Assembly (NCBI RefSeq): GCF_050633425.1
Contig: NZ_JBOEGM010000005.1
Location: forward strand, 1-64,000
Source of the DNA: Pelagimonas sp050633425
GTDB taxonomy: Bacteria > Pseudomonadota > Alphaproteobacteria > Rhodobacterales > Rhodobacteraceae
Length of the DNA stretch: 64,000 bases
Reading direction: 5' to 3'
Below the pieces are notes generated by a model that saw only the letters and a program-made list of their open reading frames with translations, was not told the origin of the DNA and ran no database searches. A program made the position numbers and the translations under genes. Positions within the stretch are counted from its first letter, which is position 1. Each line of letters begins with the position of its first letter. Positions 34,496-43,116 of the stretch are shown here, piece after piece.

Positions 34496-36646
34496 ATGGA
34501 TATTTCTCCTGATCCGGCGGATTATCCGGGTCTCTTGAAAAAACAAAAAGACAAGATTGTAACGCAATTGGTTTGGGCAATTGCGTTGGTGATGTTCCCT
34601 ATTTCCGCGTCTCTTTTTGTGTCTCTGTATGAGAACGGATGGAATACCCTCATATTTTTAGAGCTGACCATGTATTTGATAACATGGTCAGTCGCCTTTG
34701 GACCGGAAATCCTTCTGCCTCGGACCAAGGCGTTGATTGTCTCGATATGCCTTTTTGTCATCGCCCTGATCGATGTGTATCAATATGGCCTTATCACTGC
34801 ATTCTTTCCGGTACTGGCGGTTTTGCCCATTGTCGGAACCGTTCTCAGTGGCATGCGTCTTGGGCTTATTGTGGTGGCGATTGGCACCGTGTCTGTGTCG
34901 GTCATTGGGTGGCTCACGATATCGGGGCATCTCTTCCCGCCGGTCTCCTTGCCCGCCGCATTGCACAGCCCAGCAGAATGGGCCATGCGGATTTTTGGAT
35001 ATTTAATCGCCTCCATAATAGGTGTTTATACAACCGGATTTTTGTATCGTTTCTACAATGAAACCAACGATGAGTTGCGCCAGAAATTTGCGGAACTGGA
35101 AAAGTCTCAGAACCGGCTGGCGCAATCTGCGAAACTTGCGGGCTTGGGCTATGCGATTACAAACCTGCAGACCAATAAGATCGAGGAGTGCGATGAGACA
35201 TATGCGACGATGCATGGTCTCTCGATTAAGAAAATAAAAGCGCTAGATGTCTGTGACGATATTGTCGGAAAAATCATTCATGAGGATGACCGTGACACCG
35301 CGAGTGACGTCGGCGAGAGATTGTTTCGCGGCGAATCTCTGATCGCCGAATTGCGCCATGTTCTGCCCAATGGTGATATCCGCTCCCTTCGTAAAACATT
35401 CGCTCCTCTGGATGCGTGTGACCCCGAAAATGTGCGGTTTGAATTGGTGTGTCAGGACGTGACCGCCACACGCAAGATGCAAGACCAACTGTTTCAGACG
35501 CAAAAAATGGATGCCATCGGGCAAATGACTGGCGGGGTGGCGCATGATTTCAACAACTTGCTTGCGGTTACATTGGGGAACCTTGAGCTGTTGAAGGGGG
35601 AAACCGACGAAGTTGAGCAAAAACGCATGATCCAAAATTGCATCAATGCGACGTTGCGCGGATCTGAGTTGACCAAAAACATGCTGAGTTTTGCGCGCCG
35701 CGCGCCTTTGGTGCCCACACGGGTTGATCTGAACGACACCGTGCGCAATCTCAATTCCTGGATCAAGAGAACCTTACCCTCCACCATCACCGTCGACATG
35801 GCTTTGTCTGAGAATGTGTGGGCGATTACTGTCGACGAAAGCTCGTTTGAGAGTGCGGTGCTCAATCTGATCGTGAATGCGCGCGATGCGATGCCGGGCG
35901 GTGGCGTTTTACGCATCAAAACTGAAAACCTTGAGGTTTCATCCGGCGAGCTCAAAGTGCGTGGCGAGAAAATCCCGTCAGGGCAATACGTTGTGTTGAC
36001 CGTGTCTGATGATGGTCACGGCATTGACCCCACTCAGCTCCCCAGAATCTTTGACCCGTTTTTTACGACCAAGGGCGTTGGCGGCGGATCAGGGCTTGGG
36101 CTTTCGATGCTGGACGGATTTATGACGCAATCAGGTGGTCGGGTTGGGGTGACGTCGGACCTTGATCAAGGCACTGAATTCAGGCTGTATTTCAAAGCCT
36201 TTATGCCCGAAGCGGATACGATGACCGCGCCGCAGGACGCGCCACTTAATATGGAAGGGTCCACAAGGATTTTGTTGGTCGAAGACAATGAAGATGTACG
36301 TGTGGCTTTGGTCAAGTCCTTGTCCAAGCAAGGTTTTGATGTGACCGAAGCGGTGTCAGGCGACGCTGCCCTTGAGCAGGTTATGGAGCTTGAGGATCAG
36401 GTGTTTGGCTTTGACCTTTTGGTGACTGACATTGTGATGCCCGGCCAATTGCAAGGGACCGACTTGGCCAAGGCGCTGCGCGAATTGCGCCCGGACCTGC
36501 CGGTTGTTTTCATGTCTGGCTATGCGAGCGAAGCCACAGAGGCGGGGAATGGGCCGCTTTCTGGCGACATCCGCCTGATGAAACCTGTGCGGAGGGACGA
36601 TTTTCTTGCGGCCATTGCCCGTGCCTTGGGGGCCGCTAAACCGTAA
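34496..36646 (+). CDS. Multi-TM hybrid histidine kinase (PAS-HisKA-HATPase-REC)
   Basis: A 716-residue protein. The N-terminal 185 residues contain about six hydrophobic segments, an integral membrane sensor of MASE-like style. A PAS-like domain (about 205-325), a HisKA domain with phospho-His H350 in GGVAHDFNN, an ATPase domain with GGSGLGLSM, and a receiver (LLVEDNEDV, phospho-Asp in LLVTDIVMPG) follow. There is no DNA-binding output domain and no partner regulator next to it. The ATG follows the hairpin described at 34455. It is 120 bp downstream of the HEAT gene and abuts the convergent exonuclease gene. Confidence 0.85.
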   Translation: MDISPDPADYPGLLKKQKDKIVTQLVWAIALVMFPISASLFVSLYENGWNTLIFLELTMYLITWSVAFGPEILLPRTKALIVSICLFVIALIDVYQYGLITAFFPVLAVLPIVGTVLSGMRLGLIVVAIGTVSVSVIGWLTISGHLFPPVSLPAALHSPAEWAMRIFGYLIASIIGVYTTGFLYRFYNETNDELRQKFAELEKSQNRLAQSAKLAGLGYAITNLQTNKIEECDETYATMHGLSIKKIKALDVCDDIVGKIIHEDDRDTASDVGERLFRGESLIAELRHVLPNGDIRSLRKTFAPLDACDPENVRFELVCQDVTATRKMQDQLFQTQKMDAIGQMTGGVAHDFNNLLAVTLGNLELLKGETDEVEQKRMIQNCINATLRGSELTKNMLSFARRAPLVPTRVDLNDTVRNLNSWIKRTLPSTITVDMALSENVWAITVDESSFESAVLNLIVNARDAMPGGGVLRIKTENLEVSSGELKVRGEKIPSGQYVVLTVSDDGHGIDPTQLPRIFDPFFTTKGVGGGSGLGLSMLDGFMTQSGGRVGVTSDLDQGTEFRLYFKAFMPEADTMTAPQDAPLNMEGSTRILLVEDNEDVRVALVKSLSKQGFDVTEAVSGDAALEQVMELEDQVFGFDLLVTDIVMPGQLQGTDLAKALRELRPDLPVVFMSGYASEATEAGNGPLSGDIRLMKPVRRDDFLAAIARALGAAKP

Positions 36647-37267
36647 TCACAACGGCAGCGACATTTGCGCCTGATGCTTGGTTTGTGCAATTGTTTCAAA
36701 GGGCTGCGCCAGTTTCTCTTCGGCCAAGAGCACAACTTCAGCCGAGGCACGCGCGTCTTCTCCCGCGTCGTGATGGGTGAATTCCAACGCCAGCGCGGTT
36801 TTCAGATGCCCAAGCCCGTGCCCGCCATTGCCCTTGAACTCTGGCCAGGCTTGTCGGGCAATACGCACGCTGTCGCTCCAACTTAGATCGGGGCGTGGCA
36901 ATCTATATTGCTTGCACGCCGCAGCAATGGCTTTGCTGTCAAATTTACTATGCTGCACAAGGTGACAGGGGGCCAGAAACGGCAGAAGCTCGGCCCAGAT
37001 TTGCGGAAAAGTAGGTGCACCAGCCACGGTTTCGGGGCCAATTCCGTGCAGCTGAACGTTAAACGGCGCAAAGCCTGTTTCGGGGTCGACATAGGTCACA
37101 TAGCTGTGGATGTGGTTGCTATGATCCACGCAGGCCAAACCAATTTGGCAAATGCTCGCTGGCTGACCGCTGGCTGTTTCAACATCCAGCGCCACAAATC
37201 GAAACGGGCCAAGGGGCAGGGGGCGCATTTTTTGTCCGGTACGTTTAAGTTCTCTGCGCCTAGGCAT
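36647..37267 (-). CDS. DnaQ-like 3'-5' exonuclease (DEDDh)
   Basis: A 206-residue exonuclease of the DnaQ family. The catalytic acidic residues lie in FVALDVETA (ExoI), VQHSKFDSKAI (ExoII region, where the family has N/H...D) and HHDAGEDARAS (ExoIII, with the DEDDh His). It would degrade single-stranded DNA or RNA ends, or trim a small substrate. It has no polymerase partner in view. ATG 37228 is an alternative to 37267. The gene is convergent with the hybrid kinase. Confidence 0.85.
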   Translation of the reverse strand: MPRRRELKRTGQKMRPLPLGPFRFVALDVETASGQPASICQIGLACVDHSNHIHSYVTYVDPETGFAPFNVQLHGIGPETVAGAPTFPQIWAELLPFLAPCHLVQHSKFDSKAIAAACKQYRLPRPDLSWSDSVRIARQAWPEFKGNGGHGLGHLKTALALEFTHHDAGEDARASAEVVLLAEEKLAQPFETIAQTKHQAQMSLPL

Positions 37268-37330
37268 ATCACATTCGGCCGGTGGCTCTAGCCCTCAACC
37301 GCCACATGTTGAAGCGCGGCGTTTTGGCCC

Positions 37331-37361
37331 TTGACCTTCCCCTAACTGGAACCCTTACCTT
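37331..37361 (+). promoter_or_regulatory. CueR-type copper promoter of copA
   Basis: A -35 TTGACC (37331-37336) and a -10 TACCTT (37356-37361) are separated by 19 bp, the abnormally long spacer typical of MerR-family promoters. The spacer holds the dyad CCTTCC-N7-GGAACC, close to the CueR consensus. cueR itself is encoded after copA. Confidence 0.8.
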
Positions 37362-37382
37362 CCAGTCACAAGAAGCCGACCC

Positions 37383-37421
37383 CAGTCACTCAGTCCAGTC
37401 ACTCAGTCCAATCACTCAGGC
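37383..37421 (+). repeat. 13-bp tandem repeat in the copA leader
   Basis: Three copies of CAGTCACTCAGTC (37383-37395, 37396-37408, 37409-37421; the third with changes) follow the promoter. They lie in the untranslated leader of copA. Confidence 0.8.
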
Positions 37422-37480
37422 TAGCAACAACACCCCCAGCCAGCCTTTGGGCCGCCTGCCACTAACGCAAAAGGTGCGAT

Positions 37481-40006
37481 ATGTCCTCGCCAACGACCCT
37501 CTCTTTACCTGTTTCACGCATGTCTTGTGCGTCCTGCGCTGGCAGGGTGGAACGTGCGTTGATGGCGACAGAGGGGGTCGATCAGGCCGCTGTTAATCTC
37601 GCCACCGGAGCGGTGTTTTTGACCTATAGCGCACCTGCCGATCTGGCCGGTATTGTCACCGCGCTTGACGAGGCTGGCTATCCGGCCGACCTTCAGACAA
37701 CTGAGCTTGCGGTGTCGAATATGTCTTGCGCCTCATGTTCAGGACGCGTGGCCCGCAGTGTAACAGCGGTGCCCGGCGTTGTTGAGGCCAATGTGAATTT
37801 GGCAACCCAAATCGCCACAATCCGCTATGCCGCCACTGTGACCAGCCCCGCAAAACTGGCCCATTTGATCACCGATATGGGGTATCCCGCCGCATTGAAA
37901 ACCGGCGCAACCACGCAGCCCAACGCCAATTCCAGCGCCCATGCCAGCGCAAAGGCAGATGACGATATTGCGCGCCTTGGACAGCTGACATTGATCGCGG
38001 GACTGCTTGCCTTGCCGGTGTTCTTGATCGAAATGGGGGGGCATGCGGTTCCGGCTCTGCATCATTGGATCAACCAAACCATTGGGGCGCAAACCAGCCG
38101 CCTTTTGCAATTTGTCTTGACCAGCGCCGTTCTGTTTGGGCCGGGCCTGCGGTTTTATCGCATCGGGGTTCCGCAGCTGCTCAACGGGACGCCGGACATG
38201 AACTCGCTTGTCGCGTTGGGCACCGCTGCGGCTTACGGCTATTCGGTCGTGGCCACCTTTGCCCCCGAGCTTTTGCCGGCGGGCACCAATCATGTCTATT
38301 TCGAAGCTGCGGCGGTTATCGTCGTTTTGATCCTCTTGGGCCGATGGCTCGAAGCGCGGGCCAAAGGGCGCACTGGCGCCGCGATCCGCAAATTGATCGG
38401 TCTGCGCGCCACAACCGCACGGGTGTCGCGCGGTGATCAGATCGTCGAAGTGCCCATCGACGACATCGTGGTGGGCGACGAAATTCACACCCGCCCCGGC
38501 GAGAAAATCGCCACCGATGCTGTTGTTTTGTCTGGTCGTTCCTTTGTCGATGAAAGCATGATCACAGGAGAGCCGATCCCGGTCGAAAAGGCCCAAGGCG
38601 CGCAGGTTGTGGGCGGCACAATTAACGGCGCGGGGGCTTTGGTTGTGCGCGCCAGCAATGTCGGTGAGACCACCATGCTTGCGCAGATCATCACCATGGT
38701 CGAACAGGCGCAGGGGGCAAAATTGCCAATCCAAGGGGCTGTTGATCGCATCACGATTTGGTTTGTCCCGGCGGTGATGCTCGCGGCTTTGGCGACTGTT
38801 GCGCTCTGGCTGATGTTCGGCCCGACCCCGGCGCTGAGCCATGCTTTGGTGGCCGGTGTGGCGGTTTTGATCATCGCATGCCCCTGTGCCATGGGCTTGG
38901 CCACGCCAACGTCGATCATGGTGGGCACTGGCCGCGCCGCCGAAATGGGGGTCTTGTTTCGTAAAGGCGATGCGCTGCAATCCCTTCAAGAGACCAAGAT
39001 CATCGCCCTTGATAAAACCGGAACCTTAACCGCCGGACGTCCCGAGTTGTCCGCCATTCATCCCGCGCCCGGCATGGATGAAGATCGGGTTTTACAGCTT
39101 GCGGCCGCCGTTGAAAGGTTCTCAGAACATCCAATCGCTCAGGCCATCACCCGTGCCAGCACGGCGCGTGGTCTTGACGATCTGATCGTCACAGATTTTC
39201 AATCCCATACCGGATACGGAGTTTCGGCGCAGGTTGAAGGCCATACGGTTTTGGTCGGCGCTGACCGTTTTATGGACGGCCAAGGTATCCATTTGGGTGG
39301 GTTGGACGATCAGGGCAAGGCCCTTGGTCGTCAGGGCCAAACCCCTTTGTACGCCGCCATCGACGGCAAGATCGCCGCGCTGTTTACGGTGGCTGACCCC
39401 ATCAAACCCGGCACGCCGGACGCAATCAAATCCTACCAGAAATTGGGGCTCAAGGTTGCGATGATCACCGGCGATTCCCAAGAAACAGCCGAAGCCATCG
39501 CCGCCGATCTGGGCATAGATTTTGTTATGGCCGAAGTGCTCCCCTCTGGCAAAGTCGCCGCCATCAAAGAGCTAAGCCGTTCTGGAAAATTGGCTTTTGT
39601 CGGTGACGGTATCAATGATGCGCCCGCGTTGGCCGCGGCGGATGTGGGCATCGCCATTGGCACCGGCACCGACATTGCGATTGAGGCGGCGGATGTTGTG
39701 CTGATCTCGGGCGATCTGAACGGGGTGGTGTCCGCTTTGGATATTTCGGCGCGCACCATGCGCAATATCCGGCAAAATCTGTTTTGGGCCTTTGGCTATA
39801 ATACGGTTTTGATCCCGGCAGCGGCGGGTGCATTCTACCCGGCATTCGGGCTGTTGTTGTCACCGGTTTTGGCGGCGGGGGCGATGGCGCTCAGTTCGGT
39901 TTTTGTGTTGTCCAATGCCCTGAGACTGCGCTGGATTGTGCCCAAATCCGTCAACGATACGACAAAGGACCAGCCGGCCAACCCGGCACTGGCCGCTGCG
40001 GAATAA
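37481..40006 (+). CDS. copA: Copper-exporting P1B-type ATPase
   Basis: An 841-residue pump. Two N-terminal heavy-metal-associated domains each carry MSCASCxGR (about residues 9 and 76). The membrane part has the CPC metal motif (C467-P-C469), and the catalytic cytoplasmic loops have TGE (MITGEP), the phosphorylated D511 in DKTGT, the SEHP sequence in the nucleotide domain and GDGINDAPAL. It exports Cu(I) from the cytoplasm to the periplasm. It is followed by cueR 12 bp downstream and lies behind a MerR-type promoter, so it is copper-inducible. Confidence 0.93.
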   Translation: MSSPTTLSLPVSRMSCASCAGRVERALMATEGVDQAAVNLATGAVFLTYSAPADLAGIVTALDEAGYPADLQTTELAVSNMSCASCSGRVARSVTAVPGVVEANVNLATQIATIRYAATVTSPAKLAHLITDMGYPAALKTGATTQPNANSSAHASAKADDDIARLGQLTLIAGLLALPVFLIEMGGHAVPALHHWINQTIGAQTSRLLQFVLTSAVLFGPGLRFYRIGVPQLLNGTPDMNSLVALGTAAAYGYSVVATFAPELLPAGTNHVYFEAAAVIVVLILLGRWLEARAKGRTGAAIRKLIGLRATTARVSRGDQIVEVPIDDIVVGDEIHTRPGEKIATDAVVLSGRSFVDESMITGEPIPVEKAQGAQVVGGTINGAGALVVRASNVGETTMLAQIITMVEQAQGAKLPIQGAVDRITIWFVPAVMLAALATVALWLMFGPTPALSHALVAGVAVLIIACPCAMGLATPTSIMVGTGRAAEMGVLFRKGDALQSLQETKIIALDKTGTLTAGRPELSAIHPAPGMDEDRVLQLAAAVERFSEHPIAQAITRASTARGLDDLIVTDFQSHTGYGVSAQVEGHTVLVGADRFMDGQGIHLGGLDDQGKALGRQGQTPLYAAIDGKIAALFTVADPIKPGTPDAIKSYQKLGLKVAMITGDSQETAEAIAADLGIDFVMAEVLPSGKVAAIKELSRSGKLAFVGDGINDAPALAAADVGIAIGTGTDIAIEAADVVLISGDLNGVVSALDISARTMRNIRQNLFWAFGYNTVLIPAAAGAFYPAFGLLLSPVLAAGAMALSSVFVLSNALRLRWIVPKSVNDTTKDQPANPALAAAE

Positions 40007-40018
40007 AGGACGCCTCCT

Positions 40019-40417
40019 ATGAACCTCACCATCGGCGATGTGGCCAAACGTACGGGGCTTCCGGCCAAAACGATCCGCTACTACGAAGACATCGGCCTTG
40101 TGAAACCTCTGCGCGAAGACAACGGGTATCGGGTGTTTCGCGACAGTGATCTGCACAAGCTGACGTTTTTGGGCCGGGCCCGCGCGTTGGGGTTTAGCAT
40201 CGAAGATTGCCGGACATTGCTGGCCCTATACGAAGACGAAACCCGCGCCAGTGCCGATGTCAAAGCGGTGGCGCAAAAACACCTTGCCGAGATTGAGGCC
40301 AAGATCACCGACCTGCAATCCATGCATGCCACCTTGAGCCATCTTTCGTTGGAATGCTCGGGAGACGGGCGCCCCGATTGTCCGATCCTCAAAGGGTTGA
40401 GTGGCCAAAACGTCTAG
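40019..40417 (+). CDS. cueR: Cu(I)-responsive MerR-family regulator
   Basis: A 132-residue MerR-family activator. The N-terminal helix-turn-helix (IGDVAKRTGLPAKTIRYYEDIGL) is standard, and the C-terminal loop has two Cys separated by seven residues (C113 and C121, CSGDGRPDC), the pattern of CueR for monovalent copper. A second-loop pattern for Hg or Zn is absent. It sits 12 bp after copA and should act at the 19-bp-spacer promoter upstream of copA. Confidence 0.93.
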   Translation: MNLTIGDVAKRTGLPAKTIRYYEDIGLVKPLREDNGYRVFRDSDLHKLTFLGRARALGFSIEDCRTLLALYEDETRASADVKAVAQKHLAEIEAKITDLQSMHATLSHLSLECSGDGRPDCPILKGLSGQNV

Positions 40418-40430
40418 GGGCCTGCCCCTG
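40415..40430 (+). terminator. Stop-codon palindrome after cueR
   Basis: TAGGGGC-CT-GCCCCTG begins with the TAG stop and matches the palindrome after the second DUF3299 gene. No T-run follows. Confidence 0.4.
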
Positions 40431-40579
40431 ACCCCTCTGTATCCCGGCTTGGCAACACATGTCTTGGATGTCGGCGTTCACGAACGATGTGTGTGCGTTG
40501 GAAACGGCACAATGGCCCCTTAGATTTGTAGGGCTTGCACGTTTGGCACCCAAGCCAAAAGATGCCCCAGGAGTTGACT

Positions 40580-41515
40580 ATGAGTTGGAACCCAACCATT
40601 GAACCGCACCATCCCGACGCCGGGTCCGTGGATGATATTGAGACTTTGATCATCCCGCGCGCCCGCGACATCGGTGGGTTTGAAGTGCGCCGCGCCTTGC
40701 CATCTGCTCGCCGTCAAATGGTTGGCCCCTTTATCTTTTTCGATCAAATGGGTCCGGCCGAGTTCATCACCGAAGGCGGCATTGATGTGCGCCCGCACCC
40801 CCATATCGGTCTCTCGACGGTCAGCTACCTGTATCAGGGCGAATTTGAACATCGCGACAGCACTGGGGCGCATCAGATGATCTATCCTGGTGAGGTCAAC
40901 CTGATGACCGCCGGGCGTGGGGTCACCCATTCCGAACGCACCAGCGCGCAGACCCGCGCCACCCGCCATGCGTTGTTTGGCATTCAAACCTGGATCGCCC
41001 TCCCGGAGGAATACGAAGACACCGACGCCGCCTTTGAACACCACGGCAAAGATGCGCTTCCCTTGCTTGAAGGTGAGGGCAAAGAGGTGCGGCTTATCCT
41101 TGGCAACGCTTGGGGTGAAACCGCTCCGACCCGCAGCTATTCCGACATGTTTTATGCCGACGCGCTCTTGCAACCCGGCTCCAAAATTCCGCTGCCCGAC
41201 AATCATGAAGACCGGGGGGTATATGTGGTTCAAGGCGCTATTATTGTGGCGGGTCAAACCTTTGAGGCCGGTCAAATGATGGTCTTTCGCCCCGGTGATG
41301 CGATCACGCTGATTGCCGGGGGGCAGGGCGCGCGCCTGATGCTACTGGGGGGGGCAACGTTGAATGGTCCGCGCCATATCTGGTGGAATTTTGTCGCCTC
41401 CTCGCGCGAACGTATTGACGAGGCCAAACAGGCCTGGGCCGCCGGTGATTGGCAAGACGGGCGCTTCCATTTGCCCCCCGGTGACGACCAAGAGTTCATC
41501 CCGCTCCCCGAGTAA
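40580..41515 (+). CDS. Pirin-family protein
   Basis: A 311-residue double-cupin protein. The N-terminal cupin has the metal-binding histidines in DVRPHPHIGLSTVSYLYQGEFEHRDS and the following Glu/His region GRGVTHSERT. The C-terminal cupin ends with NGPRHIWWNFVASSRERIDEAK, the family's pirin_C signature. Bacterial pirins may act as quercetinase-like dioxygenases or regulators; the substrate is not predicted. AGGAG at 40569-40573 supports ATG 40580; the longer frame to 40535 has no support. Confidence 0.9.
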   Translation: MSWNPTIEPHHPDAGSVDDIETLIIPRARDIGGFEVRRALPSARRQMVGPFIFFDQMGPAEFITEGGIDVRPHPHIGLSTVSYLYQGEFEHRDSTGAHQMIYPGEVNLMTAGRGVTHSERTSAQTRATRHALFGIQTWIALPEEYEDTDAAFEHHGKDALPLLEGEGKEVRLILGNAWGETAPTRSYSDMFYADALLQPGSKIPLPDNHEDRGVYVVQGAIIVAGQTFEAGQMMVFRPGDAITLIAGGQGARLMLLGGATLNGPRHIWWNFVASSRERIDEAKQAWAAGDWQDGRFHLPPGDDQEFIPLPE

Positions 41516-41642
41516 AGCCAAGAGATCGCACAAAATACCGCACAAAACACTGCGGTCAGGAATGCCAGCCTTGCCTAACCGTCCAAGGCTTCGTACCCCT
41601 CTTAGGGCGGAAACGCACCGCGCCAACCTCAGGGGGTATGAC

Positions 41643-42014
41643 TTGAACGGACCTTTCACAGCGCCAGCGCTTGGTCACCACATCCTGGTTGATTTCTGGG
41701 GGGCCGATCACTTGCACGATCCAAGGCCCGCCGCCGATGTGCTGCGCCGCGCCGCGCAGTCCGCCGGGGCGACCGTGCTGGAGGTAAACCTGCATGATTT
41801 CGGTGATCGCGCCGGGTTTACCGGTGTTGCGCTCTTGGCGGAATCGCATATCTCGATCCACACATGGCCCGAACACGGCTATGCCGCCATCGACATCTTT
41901 ATGTGTGGAGACTGTGATCCCCTCCTGAGCCTCGCACCGCTGCGGGCTTATTTCCAACCTGAATCCGAACAGATCAAACAGCTTAAACGCGGGCTTGCCC
42001 CCGCTGTGACCTAG
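41643..42014 (+). CDS. speD: S-adenosylmethionine decarboxylase proenzyme
   Basis: A 123-residue class Ib (SpeH-type) pro-enzyme. The signature ESHISIHTWPEH holds the self-cleavage site between Glu67 and Ser68, where Ser68 becomes the pyruvoyl group; FMCGDCDP follows with the catalytic Cys. It makes decarboxylated SAM for spermidine synthesis. The TTG at 41643, preceded by AGGGGG, gives the normal family length; no in-frame ATG is near. Spermidine synthase is not adjacent. Confidence 0.88.
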   Translation: MNGPFTAPALGHHILVDFWGADHLHDPRPAADVLRRAAQSAGATVLEVNLHDFGDRAGFTGVALLAESHISIHTWPEHGYAAIDIFMCGDCDPLLSLAPLRAYFQPESEQIKQLKRGLAPAVT

Positions 42015-42093
42015 CTCGTCCCGCCTCTTGTGGCCAAAGGGTTCGGCCCGTCGCTACCAAGAGGCCAGCACCGGTGCAACGCGGCCCAAACAC

Positions 42094-43116
42094 CTATTTT
42101 TGTTCAAGCGAGCTTTCCCAGTTGCGCAAAAAACTTTCCCGTTTCAATTGATCCAAAAACACCAATAATCCCGGCCCAAACCGAATAGGTCGCAGCGCCG
42201 TATTCGATTGAAACGAGGCACTGTTAATCGCGGGCAACCCCGTCGCTGTGATCAAATCGGGGCGCTGATTATAGCTAAGTAAAAACTCGATCATCGCCTG
42301 CGCCCCGGTTTCATTTTCAACTGTCGCCGGGATCAGCGCGGTGCGTGACATTACATTGGTGAAATCGCTCATCTCAATGATATGAAATCCGGGCGTGTCA
42401 ACCGCTTGCGCCGCCGCATAGCTCCCCAAGACATTATACGCCAACGCCAGCCGCCCTTCGGCGACATCGCGGATCATGTCGCTTGAACAACAATACAGCC
42501 GGGCATTTAGGCGCCCCATGACCTCCATCAGCCGCCAAAACGCCTCTGAGTTGCGGCTGTCTTGGGTGGCCATCAAATAGCCAAATCCCGATCGGCGCAC
42601 ATCATAGGTGCCGATCTTGCCGTCAAAACGCTCTGGGCTGTTGCGCAAAATCGCGATCAGCTCGTCGCGATTGCGCGGGGCCTCGCCTGCGCCGAAAAAC
42701 GCATCCGAGACCACCAAAACCGCCGGTTCCTGGGTGAAGGCAAAGAGCTGATCACGCCATGTCGCCCATTCCGGCAGGTCAATCGCTGCGGGTTTATAGG
42801 GCACCGCAAACCCGTCATTGGCCAGCTTGGTCTGCAAATCCATCGCCGATGAAATTGCCACATCAAACTCCGCACCTTCCTCATAAATCGCGGTCATCAG
42901 ATCGGAGGTGCCGGTGACCGTATACGCGATTGTGGTGCCGGGATGTTCCGCTTGAAAGGCCTTTAGAACCGGCTCAAACACCGCCATATCGGCGGTCGAA
43001 ATGATGCGAAGCACGGTCTCTTCGGTCTCGGCTGGATAGGTCCGTTGATCTTCAATTTCAAAGGCTTGGACAGCACCTGCCAGAAGCATCGCCCCTAGAA
43101 AACCAATGATACGCAT
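42094..43116 (-). CDS. Extracellular solute-binding protein downstream of TctE
   Basis: A 340-residue periplasmic protein with a Sec signal (GFLGAMLLAGAVQA). It shows the iron/sulfate-type binding-protein pattern (VLRIISTADMAVFEPVLKAF, DVAISSAMDL, and a C-terminal PAINS motif). It overlaps the preceding kinase gene by 22 bp and has no permease or ATPase nearby, so it is likely a sensory binding protein for that kinase rather than a transport component. The ligand is unknown but could be an organic acid, since the divergent operon encodes a TctCBA transporter. Confidence 0.85.
   Translation of the reverse strand: MRIIGFLGAMLLAGAVQAFEIEDQRTYPAETEETVLRIISTADMAVFEPVLKAFQAEHPGTTIAYTVTGTSDLMTAIYEEGAEFDVAISSAMDLQTKLANDGFAVPYKPAAIDLPEWATWRDQLFAFTQEPAVLVVSDAFFGAGEAPRNRDELIAILRNSPERFDGKIGTYDVRRSGFGYLMATQDSRNSEAFWRLMEVMGRLNARLYCCSSDMIRDVAEGRLALAYNVLGSYAAAQAVDTPGFHIIEMSDFTNVMSRTALIPATVENETGAQAMIEFLLSYNQRPDLITATGLPAINSASFQSNTALRPIRFGPGLLVFLDQLKRESFLRNWESSLEQK

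Noticed and set aside
37282..37596. 104-codon plus-strand frame over the copA leader
   Set aside because: It spans the CueR promoter, the 13-bp repeats and the start of copA in another frame.
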